Shown piece after piece: positions 24,788 to 32,857 of a stretch of DNA of 47,994 nt. Both the position numbers and the translations under genes were made by a program. The first letter of the stretch is position 1; every line of letters starts with the position of its first letter. The notes under the pieces were generated by a model. It was not told the DNA's origin. It did not search any database and saw nothing but the letters and a program-made list of their open reading frames with translations. The DNA comes from an uncultured Aquimarina sp. (GTDB lineage Bacteria > Bacteroidota > Bacteroidia > Flavobacteriales > Flavobacteriaceae): the NCBI GenBank assembly GCA_947502885.1, contig CANNBP010000025.1, positions 1 through 47,994 of the forward strand, read 5' to 3'.

Positions 24788-26135
24788 CTTTAAATGGAAT
24801 AATCCACGTTTTATGTTTAAATGACTCTTTTTGTTTTCCAAGATCCACATTAGGATCAATATATTGAGTACTTAACCTACCATTAAGTGCTACATAGCTC
24901 TCTACAAATACTTGAACATTTTGATGCCCCTGATTTTCAAAATGTTCTTTTAGATGATGAGCATATTGTAATATAAAATCTGGTTGTGTTGCCATTTGTT
25001 TTTGCTGAAAAGGAGTAAGAAAATCATCATTATCTATATAAAATCTCTTACCTGTTTTTTCATCAACAATTTTAAAATTAGCATACCCAGCTTTTTCTAT
25101 AAGCATTACTCTCCACGAAAATCGATACCCTTCTTCGGTCCAAAACAATTCTCCAGGATAGCAAATATATCGAAACGGCAAAAGTAGTTGAATTATAAAA
25201 AATAGCCCTATTATTATATGAACGATTTTTTGAGAATTCGAAGAAAAAATTAGCTTCTTATCGGTATCAAATCTTGATTTATTAATCTTTAATAACTTAG
25301 AAATAAATCTCAGTATTTTATGATGAATACTCGAATCAAAGAAAATCAGAGCACTAATAATCATTATATACGGAAACATACCAATAGGAAAAAGCACTCT
25401 TGTTAACACATGAAACACTATGACCGCCACAAAAGCTACAATTCTTGTTCTTTTATAAAGTAATAAAAACGGAATTAGAAGATCGTAAATAGCACCGGTA
25501 TAACTAAAGACATAATGCATCCATTCTTCTTGTAATAACTCACCTATGAATGGTATATCATATTTAGATGGCAACCAAATCTTTAAAGGCATAGCCTTTA
25601 CAAGCCAGTCAGAATTTAGTTTTGCCAATCCAGCATAGAAATAAACAATACCTAACAACAATTTAAGCGAATCTATGGTCCAAACGGGTACTTTTTGAAA
25701 AGATATATTTTTTCTTTTAGCGTCTACAGAATAATAAGCATTGGCAGGTAAAAAAATTAGCAGAAAGCTTAATACACTAATAAAATAATAATGATTAAGA
25801 TAGGTCGTCTTATCCATTAACTCTATATAAGTAAAGCTTAAAAAAAATGCTACAATGGCAATTCTATATTTATATCCTATTGATATAAATAAAGCCGAAA
25901 TCCCACATACGCCAAAAATCAAGTAAGTATATCCACCGATTGGTGTAATAAAGTCGAAACCATAATATGAAAAAAAGTACTTTGGCTTAATGTATAGTTT
26001 ATCAATCCAACCTAAAATCCAAAATCGAATAATGCTCAAAAACATCATTATCCCAAAAAAAATACGAAAGACTGCAAGTGGCGCAGCTTCCGTATTTTTT
26101 TTTAGATATTCGTTTAGTTTTAAAATCATATACAC
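24768..26135 (-). CDS. HTTM-domain membrane protein (vitamin K-dependent carboxylase-like)
   Basis: 455-aa integral membrane protein of the HTTM superfamily, to which vitamin K-dependent gamma-glutamyl carboxylases belong. Residues 20-130 hold the first helices (FRIFFGIMMFLSIIRF), with the typical KPKYFFSYYGF segment; more helices follow at about 150-300, including YFYAGLAKLNSDWL, LLQEEWMH and VFHVLTRVLFPIGMFPYIM, which match the family. The last 130 residues (LWTE-type FRWRVML motif: GYRFSWRVMLIEKAG) form a soluble domain with KTGKRFYIDNDDFLTPFQQKQMATQPD. It sits between imelysin (9-base gap) and a TonB receptor (20-base overlap), so it likely serves iron uptake rather than carboxylation; the reaction is unknown. 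Confidence 0.85.
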   Translation of the reverse strand: MYMILKLNEYLKKNTEAAPLAVFRIFFGIMMFLSIIRFWILGWIDKLYIKPKYFFSYYGFDFITPIGGYTYLIFGVCGISALFISIGYKYRIAIVAFFLSFTYIELMDKTTYLNHYYFISVLSFLLIFLPANAYYSVDAKRKNISFQKVPVWTIDSLKLLLGIVYFYAGLAKLNSDWLVKAMPLKIWLPSKYDIPFIGELLQEEWMHYVFSYTGAIYDLLIPFLLLYKRTRIVAFVAVIVFHVLTRVLFPIGMFPYIMIISALIFFDSSIHHKILRFISKLLKINKSRFDTDKKLIFSSNSQKIVHIIIGLFFIIQLLLPFRYICYPGELFWTEEGYRFSWRVMLIEKAGYANFKIVDEKTGKRFYIDNDDFLTPFQQKQMATQPDFILQYAHHLKEHFENQGHQNVQVFVESYVALNGRLSTQYIDPNVDLGKQKESFKHKTWIIPFKDEIKGL

Positions 26136-26144
26136 AGAAACGTT

Positions 26145-27266
26145 TTAATCGCCATCTGCATCTACATAATCTACACTAACTGATATTGCTTGCAACATAT
26201 CTACTTTAAGAAATACCACATTTTTTTGCAATTCATCATATGTTGTAAGCATTAAACTATTATCAGATTTTACTTGAGTTGATAAATCATTACTTAAGTT
26301 AACTGCAGTTGACCTAGATTTATCAAACTGATTATTAATAAGTTTACTCAAATCTTCGCCATCCTTAATTGTATTTAAAAAATCTAAATAAGTTTTCAAG
26401 CTTGCTCCTGTAGAACTTGCCCCAAATTTTTTACCATTAAAGAAATCCTGCATTGCATCTAGGTTGGCATTAAAGAGAGTTTTTGACAAATCTTTGTCAT
26501 AAAACGCCTCTACTTTATCATTTAATGGAGATCCAGAAAAAACTCCTGCAGGTATCCCAATTTTACCAGCTCGCAAATGCTTTTCGTAATGAAAGATATA
26601 ATCGTTTACAAGCTTGTCCAAAGAACTCGTAGCAGAAGAACCACTATTATTCACAAAAGAATCTCTGTACCCACTTGCCCAATCATTTACAACCTGAGTT
26701 GTTAGATCTTCCATTCTATTTACAACGTCTGTTATATACGTTTTATACTTTGCTCCATTTGTAACATCAGTATACGTAGCAACGATATCACCATCAGACG
26801 AAGACACTCCATTAATCAAATAATCTAATGCACCAAAGCCTTGCTCATCCTGCTGTGAAATTGTCGCTAAGTCATAAGTTCCTGATGTAACATTTGTAGT
26901 TATATTATCGGTATTAACAGGATATACATTCATGAAATTTCTAAATGATATTTCTTCTGCTTTACCGATTTCGAACATATTTACATTTTGCCAAGAAGTA
27001 TACGCAGTAGACCAAGCTTCTCTTAATGATACCAAATTAGGTTCGTCTGCAGTAGCAACAAACTTTGATGTTGCCGTTTTTAACGCTTTCATATCTACCA
27101 AAAAACCTTGATATGAAGGTATTACTATATTATCTGCTACATTTTCTAGCAATGCCTTTCTATCAAAGCTATCTGTCGTATCGTTACTATCTCCACTATC
27201 ATTATCAGAAGAGCAAGCCACAGATAGAAGTGCTATTGTTAAAATTGCAAACAAAAAATTCTTCAT
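26145..27266 (-). CDS. Imelysin-family lipoprotein
   Basis: 373-aa lipoprotein: signal peptide ending in LSVAC with Cys18 and an acidic-Ser tail (SSDNDSGDSNDTTDS). Imelysin-like proteins are periplasmic or surface proteins of two helical bundles found with iron-uptake genes. The family's usual GxHxxE motif is replaced by GFGALDYLING (about residues 143-153): the His is absent and the Glu is Asp. Substrate or metal binding may therefore differ from IrpA-type imelysins. It lies 9 bases upstream of the HTTM gene. A promoter of its own (27298-27305) sits between it and the terminator of the DUF4856 gene. Confidence 0.88.
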   Translation of the reverse strand: MKNFLFAILTIALLSVACSSDNDSGDSNDTTDSFDRKALLENVADNIVIPSYQGFLVDMKALKTATSKFVATADEPNLVSLREAWSTAYTSWQNVNMFEIGKAEEISFRNFMNVYPVNTDNITTNVTSGTYDLATISQQDEQGFGALDYLINGVSSSDGDIVATYTDVTNGAKYKTYITDVVNRMEDLTTQVVNDWASGYRDSFVNNSGSSATSSLDKLVNDYIFHYEKHLRAGKIGIPAGVFSGSPLNDKVEAFYDKDLSKTLFNANLDAMQDFFNGKKFGASSTGASLKTYLDFLNTIKDGEDLSKLINNQFDKSRSTAVNLSNDLSTQVKSDNSLMLTTYDELQKNVVFLKVDMLQAISVSVDYVDADGD

Positions 27267-27297
27267 TTTATTTTTATTTATTCTTAATAAATTTTTG

Positions 27298-27305
27298 CAA
27301 ATTTA
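27298..27305 (-). promoter_or_regulatory. Promoter before the imelysin gene
   Basis: Minus-strand TAAATTTG fits TAnnTTTG, directly after the hairpin 27306-27346 and 31 bases before the start codon. Confidence 0.45.
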
Positions 27306-27346
27306 AAAAAAGAGGTGAAAAATATATCATTTCTCACCTCTTTTTT
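27306..27346 (-). terminator. Hairpin between DUF4856 and imelysin genes
   Basis: Arms 27306-27318 and 27334-27346 (core GAGGTGA/TCACCTC extended by A/T runs) form a 13-bp stem; seven Ts follow on the minus strand. It could fully end the DUF4856 message or set the ratio of the two parts. Confidence 0.75.
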
Positions 27347-27371
27347 ATTCATTTAACACTTTAATGCAGTC

Positions 27372-28604
27372 TTAATTAGCTGCTTGAGCAACAGTAAAGT
27401 CAAATTTAGCTGCTATATCATTAGAGATTTCCTCAAGTGTCGCAGGAGTTACTGTCCATAATCCATTTGTACCTCCCATTAACTTATTGATAAACCCATC
27501 AACTTCTGCTTTTGTAAAGTATGAAGCTTTGCTATCTGATTTTCTAGTAAACTGTAAGCTATATATAAATCCATAACCTTCTGATAAATCATGAAATGCG
27601 CTTGCATAATCCACCGTTCCTTCTTCTAGAGCTTTTTTACCTTGTTGTAAATAGTATACCGCTCTTATCGCAATAACTTTAGATATTTTTTCTCTAATAA
27701 TTGCTGCTTGAGCATCTCTAACTGTATAATCTTTGGCTACAATTGCGGCTCTACCTAATTTGAATGCATTAAAAATATCTGCTGCAATTCCAGCAAAGTC
27801 AGTATCTCCTTCAACTCTACCAACATACTTATTTAGGAAACTATCATCTTCACCTATAGTTGCATTAGGTTTTGTTTTATCAGCAGAAGCACCATAAACA
27901 TATCCATAAGCTTCATCCCACTTATGCTCCATAGTGGTATAGTTTTTACCTTCGGCAACGGTACCATTATCATTATCAGTTTTATTACTAGCCTCATCAA
28001 GCACGTCTCCACTTAAATAATTATTTAAGGCTTGATCAGTCATTAATGCTCCTATTAAACCTTTTGCAAAAGCCTGATTTAATTCTAATCCATTTGCGTT
28101 TACATATCTAGTAGAACCACCACCTGCTTCTTGAATATATCCTGCTGTTCCAGCTACTGCTTCTGTTCCCCAATTAGGAAATACTTCATCTACCTGACCT
28201 TCAATCCAGCTATCAAAATCTGTCTTAATAGCAGCTGCATCTGTTGCATTATCTGAGAAAAAATCTCTAGAAGCAGCAGTTTTACTTCTTACACTCTTAC
28301 TAGACGCATTAAGGTCAGTATCTTCAAAGTCATTTACCCCTTCTTTATGATCGAACATTGCATCTATTGCTGCTTCAGCATTAGCAAGCGTACTTTCTTT
28401 TAGCTTTTTAACAATTATTTCAGCCATTGCAATTCTAGTTGTTTGCCCTCCAAAACTTACAGTAGTTTCTCCGTCACGTTCAAATACGTAATTAGTCGGT
28501 TCTTCTATAGTTACAACTGGTGTTGAATCATCATCAGAAGAACATGATCCTAAGACAAACGCCCCAGACACACAAATTAATTTCACTAGATTGTTAATTT
28601 TCAT
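27372..28604 (-). CDS. DUF4856 lipoprotein associated with iron uptake
   Basis: 410-aa predicted lipoprotein of the DUF4856 family, known from Bacteroidota next to imelysin genes. The start is set at the ATG ending at 28604, because the signal peptide (MKINNLVKLICVSGAFVLGSC, lipid Cys21) begins there; 12 codons upstream are not needed. After an acidic spacer comes YVFERDGETTVSFGGQTTRI (about 40-59), a hallmark of the family, then helical segments including MEHKWDEAYGYVYG (about 225-238) and a C-terminal EVDGFINKLMGG. Function is unknown; partial resemblance in layout to imelysin suggests a periplasmic/surface iron-binding helper. Two Fur-like boxes bracket its promoter. Confidence 0.85.
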   Translation of the reverse strand: MKINNLVKLICVSGAFVLGSCSSDDDSTPVVTIEEPTNYVFERDGETTVSFGGQTTRIAMAEIIVKKLKESTLANAEAAIDAMFDHKEGVNDFEDTDLNASSKSVRSKTAASRDFFSDNATDAAAIKTDFDSWIEGQVDEVFPNWGTEAVAGTAGYIQEAGGGSTRYVNANGLELNQAFAKGLIGALMTDQALNNYLSGDVLDEASNKTDNDNGTVAEGKNYTTMEHKWDEAYGYVYGASADKTKPNATIGEDDSFLNKYVGRVEGDTDFAGIAADIFNAFKLGRAAIVAKDYTVRDAQAAIIREKISKVIAIRAVYYLQQGKKALEEGTVDYASAFHDLSEGYGFIYSLQFTRKSDSKASYFTKAEVDGFINKLMGGTNGLWTVTPATLEEISNDIAAKFDFTVAQAAN

Positions 28605-28610
28605 CGCTTT

Positions 28611-28633
28611 TAATTTAGACTTAATATAAATTA
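28611..28633. promoter_or_regulatory. Fur-like box 1, leader of the iron-uptake operon
   Basis: A 23-bp imperfect palindrome (9 of 11 arm positions match) beginning TAATTTAGACTTAAT, between the -7 element and the start codon of the DUF4856 gene. It equals box 2 (read on the minus strand) at 18 of 23 positions. Confidence 0.6.
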
Positions 28634-28651
28634 CTATCAATTATTCGGGTG

Positions 28652-28659
28652 CAAATATA
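28652..28659 (-). promoter_or_regulatory. Promoter of the iron-uptake operon
   Basis: Minus-strand TATATTTG fits TAnnTTTG; start codon 47 bases downstream. Flanked by Fur-like boxes on both sides. Confidence 0.6.
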
Positions 28660-28684
28660 TTTATTTAGAACATTTCAACAAATA

Positions 28685-28707
28685 TTATTTCAATTAAATC
28701 TAAATAA
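28685..28707. promoter_or_regulatory. Fur-like box 2, -33 region of the iron-uptake operon
   Basis: 23-bp imperfect palindrome (9 of 11 positions); on the minus strand it begins TTATTTAGATTTAATTG. Its centre is 74 bases upstream of that of box 1. Confidence 0.6.
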
Positions 28708-28796
28708 ACTTACTGTGTTTAACTTTTATTTAAACCCTTTTTAAGATAATAACCCTATTTTTTACAATGAAAATCATGAAAAAGAATACTTCACGA

Positions 28797-29663
28797 TCAA
28801 TGATATTTTGTAAATATCTTAGTGGCTTCATTATGCGAAGATTCAAAACTTAACGTTCGAATATTTGTATCTGCATTTACCGACGTAAAATAAGAAATCA
28901 TACGTTCTGTAGGCATATTTCCAGTTAACTCATCTTTTGCCATAGGACAGCCACCAAAGCCTTGGATTGCCCCATCAAATCGTCTACAACCAGCTTTATA
29001 AGCAGCATCAACTTTTTCAAACCATGTCGTTGGTGTTGTATGCAAATGCGCTCCAAACTCTATATCTGGATAAGAAGGAATTAAATTTGAAAATAAATAA
29101 TCAATAATCTCTGCAGTCGACGTACCTACTGTATCCGACAAAGAAAGAATTTTCACTCCCATTTTGCTTAATTTCTCTGTCCACTCTCCAACAATTTCTA
29201 CACTCCAAGGATCACCATACGGATTACCAAATCCCATAGAAAGATATGCCACCACTTCTTTATTCGCTTTGTCTGCAATATTTAATATCTCTTGTAAAGT
29301 ATCTACAGATTCTGAAATAGTTTTATGCGTATTACGCATTTGAAAGTTTTCTGAAATCGAAAACGGGTATCCCAAAAACCTTATCTCTTCATGTTTGGCA
29401 GCATCGTTTGCGCCTCTAACATTAGCAATAATTGCCAAAAGTTTACTCTTTGTATTTGAGAGATCTAATTGCGATAATACCTGAGCTGTATCTATCATTT
29501 GGGGTATTGCTTTTGGCGAAACAAAGCTTCCAAAATCTATGGTATCAAAACCACAACGTAGTAAAGATTGAATGTATTGAACTTTCTTTTCTGTAGGGAT
29601 AAACTCTTTTATACCTTGCATGGCATCCCGCGGACATTCAATAATTTTTACGTTTTCAATCAT
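28797..29663 (-). CDS. Hydroxymethylglutaryl-CoA lyase
   Basis: 288-aa TIM-barrel enzyme that splits HMG-CoA into acetyl-CoA and acetoacetate, the last step of leucine catabolism. The start is taken at the ATG ending at 29663, where the family's opening IECPRDAMQG follows directly; six more codons upstream are doubtful. Visible catalytic residues: Arg12 and Asp13 in CPRD, His206 and His208 in GAHLHTT, and Cys239 in GFGGCPMAKDELTGN with Asn248. The metal is held by Asp13, the two histidines and Asn248 in the family. It may act together with the leucine dehydrogenase encoded near 40 kb. A LysE-type exporter gene lies 38 bases upstream on the same strand. Confidence 0.92.
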   Translation of the reverse strand: MIENVKIIECPRDAMQGIKEFIPTEKKVQYIQSLLRCGFDTIDFGSFVSPKAIPQMIDTAQVLSQLDLSNTKSKLLAIIANVRGANDAAKHEEIRFLGYPFSISENFQMRNTHKTISESVDTLQEILNIADKANKEVVAYLSMGFGNPYGDPWSVEIVGEWTEKLSKMGVKILSLSDTVGTSTAEIIDYLFSNLIPSYPDIEFGAHLHTTPTTWFEKVDAAYKAGCRRFDGAIQGFGGCPMAKDELTGNMPTERMISYFTSVNADTNIRTLSFESSHNEATKIFTKYH

Positions 29664-29701
29664 TATGGATAGGGTATTCAATTCTGAACATAAAAGTATG
29701 A

Positions 29702-30328
29702 CTATTTTTCAGAAAAAAGAATGAAAACTCCAATACCAATAAAAACAATAATCTGTGTCCATTTTAAAACTATTCCAATTTTAGCATTTGTTTTTAAATA
29801 GTCAGAAATCGAACCTGCCAAAACAGCTATTAATCCAAAAACTACAAAAGAAACCGCCATAAACAAAAGGCCTAAAACATAAAATTGAACAACATTACTT
29901 AAAGTCTTACTAAATAAGAAGCCCGGAAAAAATGCTAGAAAAAATATTGAAACCTTAGGATTTAAAACATTCATGACAAACCCTTGTTTAAATAATCCCC
30001 AAAGGCTTTTTGAAGGTAGACTATTCTCTGACAAATCTATAGATGAACTACTTTTAAAAACCTTATATGCCAAAAAAAACAAATACAAAGCACCAAAAAG
30101 CTTGATGATAAAAAAAAGAACTTCACTTTGCTTTATTATTGCCGACACACCAAAAGCGACCAATGTCGTATGCACCAGGCAACCAAAAGTTAACCCCACA
30201 ACTACAGATAGCCCATGTTTTTTACCATTAACCATCCCCTGCATCAATACAAAAATATTATCTGGACCAGGAGATAATGCCAATAATGAAGTGGTCAATA
30301 CAAACGTATACAGAATATCATAATTCAT
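29702..30328 (-). CDS. LysE/RhtB-family amino-acid exporter
   Basis: 208-aa inner-membrane transporter with six hydrophobic segments, the size and pattern of LysE/RhtB exporters. The conserved motif LSPGPDNIFVLMQGMVNGKK (about residues 18-37) is nearly identical to the family signature near TM1. Such proteins expel amino acids such as lysine, arginine, homoserine, threonine or leucine; the substrate here cannot be told. Genes upstream (pyrD, 29 bases) and downstream (HMG-CoA lyase) lie on the same strand, so a three-gene unit is possible. Confidence 0.9.
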   Translation of the reverse strand: MNYDILYTFVLTTSLLALSPGPDNIFVLMQGMVNGKKHGLSVVVGLTFGCLVHTTLVAFGVSAIIKQSEVLFFIIKLFGALYLFFLAYKVFKSSSSIDLSENSLPSKSLWGLFKQGFVMNVLNPKVSIFFLAFFPGFLFSKTLSNVVQFYVLGLLFMAVSFVVFGLIAVLAGSISDYLKTNAKIGIVLKWTQIIVFIGIGVFILFSEK

Positions 30329-30357
30329 ATGTTTCTACCTTTTTTCATGACATACTA

Positions 30358-31395
30358 CTATATCTGCTCTGATAACAAAGATTTATTAATATCTCTAATC
30401 AATCGTGGTCCACTATAGATAAACCCAGTATAAATTTGCACCAAGCTTGCACCAGCTTCTAATTTTTCCAGTGCATCATCTGCGCTATGAATACCTCCTA
30501 CTCCAATAATAGGAAAAGCTTTGTTGCTGTTTTCTGATAAATACTTAATTACTTTGGTACTTCTTTCTCTTATAGGTTGTCCACTAAGTCCACCATTACC
30601 AATTTCTTCTAACCTGCTCTTCGACACACTTAATCCTTCTCTATTTACAGAAGTATTGCTTGCTATAACGCCATCCAAATTAGTTTCTACAACCAATTCT
30701 ATAATCTCATCTAGTTGATTTGTATTTAAGTCTGGCGCTATCTTTAAAACAATTGGCTTTTCTTGTTCAAAATTTTTGTTAGCATTTTGCACTGTTCCTA
30801 TAAGCTCTGTCAAGTAATCTTTATCATTAAGTTTCGCATGACTACCGACATTAGGGCAACTAACATTAAGCACAAAATAATCCACATAAGGATGTAGTGC
30901 ATTAAAGCACTCTAGATAATCAGCAGTGTAATTCTCCGGAGCAGTATTTGTATTTTTACCAATATTTCCTCCTATAATAAGTTTTCCTTTATTTTTTTTA
31001 AGTTGGGTAATTGCTGCCTGAAGACCTTCATTATTAAATCCCATTCTATTAATAATCCCTTTATCTTCTTTAAGTCTAAATAGTCTTTTTTTAGGATTCC
31101 CCTCTTGTCCTTTTGGCGTAACAGTACCAATTTCAATGAAACCAAACCCAAAATTTGCTAGTTCATTATATAATACGGCATTTTTATCAAATCCTGCAGC
31201 CAGACCCACTGGGTTTTTAAACCTTAAACCTAGCACTTCTCTCTCTAACTTAGGGTCATTAACTTGATATAAAGCTCTAAATACTGAAGAGACTAAAGGA
31301 ATCTTTGATACTAACCGAATGGCCTTAAAGGTAAAATGATGAACTTTTTCTGGGTCAAACAAAAATAACAGGGGCCTTATCAGGAATGTATACAT
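30358..31395 (-). CDS. pyrD: Quinone-dependent dihydroorotate dehydrogenase
   Basis: 345-aa class 2 dihydroorotate dehydrogenase, a membrane-associated flavoenzyme oxidising dihydroorotate to orotate with a quinone in pyrimidine synthesis. The N-terminal helices (1-40, FLIRPLLFLFDPEKVHHFTF) form the quinone tunnel. FMN/substrate motifs are GLAAGFDKN (64-72), INRMGFNN (115-122), and LNVSCPN with the catalytic Ser179; GVGGI near residue 302 binds the FMN phosphate. Length is standard. It has its own promoter (31416-31423) and is divergent from pepT. Confidence 0.96.
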   Translation of the reverse strand: MYTFLIRPLLFLFDPEKVHHFTFKAIRLVSKIPLVSSVFRALYQVNDPKLEREVLGLRFKNPVGLAAGFDKNAVLYNELANFGFGFIEIGTVTPKGQEGNPKKRLFRLKEDKGIINRMGFNNEGLQAAITQLKKNKGKLIIGGNIGKNTNTAPENYTADYLECFNALHPYVDYFVLNVSCPNVGSHAKLNDKDYLTELIGTVQNANKNFEQEKPIVLKIAPDLNTNQLDEIIELVVETNLDGVIASNTSVNREGLSVSKSRLEEIGNGGLSGQPIRERSTKVIKYLSENSNKAFPIIGVGGIHSADDALEKLEAGASLVQIYTGFIYSGPRLIRDINKSLLSEQI

Positions 31396-31415
31396 TATAT
31401 GTGATTTTACATTTG

Positions 31416-31423
31416 CAAAAATA
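31416..31423 (-). promoter_or_regulatory. pyrD promoter
   Basis: Minus-strand TATTTTTG fits TAnnTTTG, 20 bases before the start codon. Confidence 0.55.
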
Positions 31424-31449
31424 AGTTATACTAGGTTCTAATAAAAGTG

Positions 31450-31457
31450 TATTTTTG
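31450..31457 (+). promoter_or_regulatory. pepT promoter
   Basis: TATTTTTG fits TAnnTTTG, 28 bases before the pepT start; the back-to-back position with the pyrD promoter leaves about 26 bp between the two octamers. Confidence 0.55.
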
Positions 31458-31485
31458 GATTCTTTAGATATAAATATTTATTGTT

Positions 31486-32730
31486 ATGATTTCAAAACAA
31501 CATATCATAGATCGATTCACTAGTTATGTGACTATCGATACCGAAAGTGACCCTAATAGCGACACTACTCCTAGCACAGAAAAACAATGGGATTTAGCTA
31601 AAAAACTAGCCGAAGAACTGAAAGAAATAGGATTAGAAGATGTAAGTATAGATGAGAATGCTTATGTAATGGGTACTTTACCATCAAATGTTGATCATGA
31701 AGTTCCTACTATAGGGTTTATTGCACATTTTGACACTAGTCCTGACTTTACAGGAGCCAATGTTAAACCTCAGATTGTTGAAAATTATGACGGTAAAGAT
31801 ATTGTATTAAATGCTGCACAAAACATAGTACTTTCTCCAGATTACTTTGAAAACTTAAAAGCTTATAAAGGTCAAACTATCATAACAACTGATGGTACTA
31901 CACTTTTAGGAGCTGATGATAAAGCTGGGGTTACAGAAATTGTATCTGCAATGGAATACCTAGTTCAACATCCAGAAATTAAACATGGTAAAGTTCGTGT
32001 TGGATTTACTCCTGACGAAGAAATAGGTCGTGGTGCTCATAAATTCGATGTTGAAAAATTTGGTGCTAAATGGGCATATACTATGGATGGTAGTCAAATA
32101 GGAGAATTAGAATATGAAAGTTTTAATGCTGCTAGTGCCGTAGTAACTGTAAAAGGCCGCATCGTTCACCCTGGATATGCTAAGGGTAAAATGGTAAACA
32201 GTATGTACATAGCTCAAGACTTTATCAATTCTCTACCAAGGTTAGAAACTCCTGAGCACACTAGTGGTCGTGAAGGCTTCTTTCATCTTAATAGTATAAC
32301 AGGTAAGGTTGAAGAAACAGTCCTTAAATATATTATTAGAGATTTTGACAAAGAACATTTTAAAGCCAGAAAAGAAGTTGTTGCAAAACTCGCTGAGGAA
32401 TTAAACAAACAGTACGGTGGTAATGATACAGTAACTGTTGAAATTAAGGATCAGTATTATAATATGGGCGAAAAAGTCAAAGAAGTAATGCATATTGTGG
32501 ATATTGCAGAAGAAGCAATGAAAGATCTAGATATTAAACCTCTCATCAAACCTATTAGAGGAGGAACCGACGGATCGCAGTTAAGCTACATGGGATTACC
32601 ATGTCCAAATATATTTGCAGGAGGACACAACTTTCATGGTCGCTATGAATTTGTACCAGTAGAAACGATGATCAAAGCTACAGAAGTTATTGTTAAGATC
32701 GCTGAACTAACAGCAGAACAGAAGAACTAG
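31486..32730 (+). CDS. pepT: Peptidase T (tripeptide aminopeptidase)
   Basis: 414-aa M20-family di-zinc aminopeptidase that removes the N-terminal residue from tripeptides in the cytoplasm. The metal and catalytic residues are evident: His81 and Asp83 in AHFDTSPD, Asp144 in LLGADDKAGV, Glu178-Glu179 in FTPDEEIGRG, Asp201-region WAYTMDG, and a C-terminal His in FAGGHNFHGRYEF. The dimerisation (lid) domain occupies about 210-320 with HPGYAKGKMVN. Length and order match PepT closely. Divergent from pyrD and followed by a strong terminator. Confidence 0.96.
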   Translation: MISKQHIIDRFTSYVTIDTESDPNSDTTPSTEKQWDLAKKLAEELKEIGLEDVSIDENAYVMGTLPSNVDHEVPTIGFIAHFDTSPDFTGANVKPQIVENYDGKDIVLNAAQNIVLSPDYFENLKAYKGQTIITTDGTTLLGADDKAGVTEIVSAMEYLVQHPEIKHGKVRVGFTPDEEIGRGAHKFDVEKFGAKWAYTMDGSQIGELEYESFNAASAVVTVKGRIVHPGYAKGKMVNSMYIAQDFINSLPRLETPEHTSGREGFFHLNSITGKVEETVLKYIIRDFDKEHFKARKEVVAKLAEELNKQYGGNDTVTVEIKDQYYNMGEKVKEVMHIVDIAEEAMKDLDIKPLIKPIRGGTDGSQLSYMGLPCPNIFAGGHNFHGRYEFVPVETMIKATEVIVKIAELTAEQKN

Positions 32731-32763
32731 CATAAAGAATCTTTATAATAGTTTAAACTAAAA

Positions 32764-32800
32764 AAAACCTCTCTTATGTTTATGAAATAAGAGAGGTTTT
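32764..32800. terminator. Bidirectional terminator between pepT and the iron ABC operon
   Basis: A 13-bp stem (AAAACCTCTCTTA at 32764-32776 with 32788-32800) with A/T runs on both sides. Confidence 0.88.
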
Positions 32801-32857
32801 ATATTTAACTTTGATCCTAGATTATTATTTATCCTGTTTTAAAAAATATTAACCACA

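Noticed and set aside
29973..30323. 116-codon plus-strand frame opposite the LysE exporter
   Set aside because: Antisense shadow; the minus-strand frame has the LSPGPDNIF signature.
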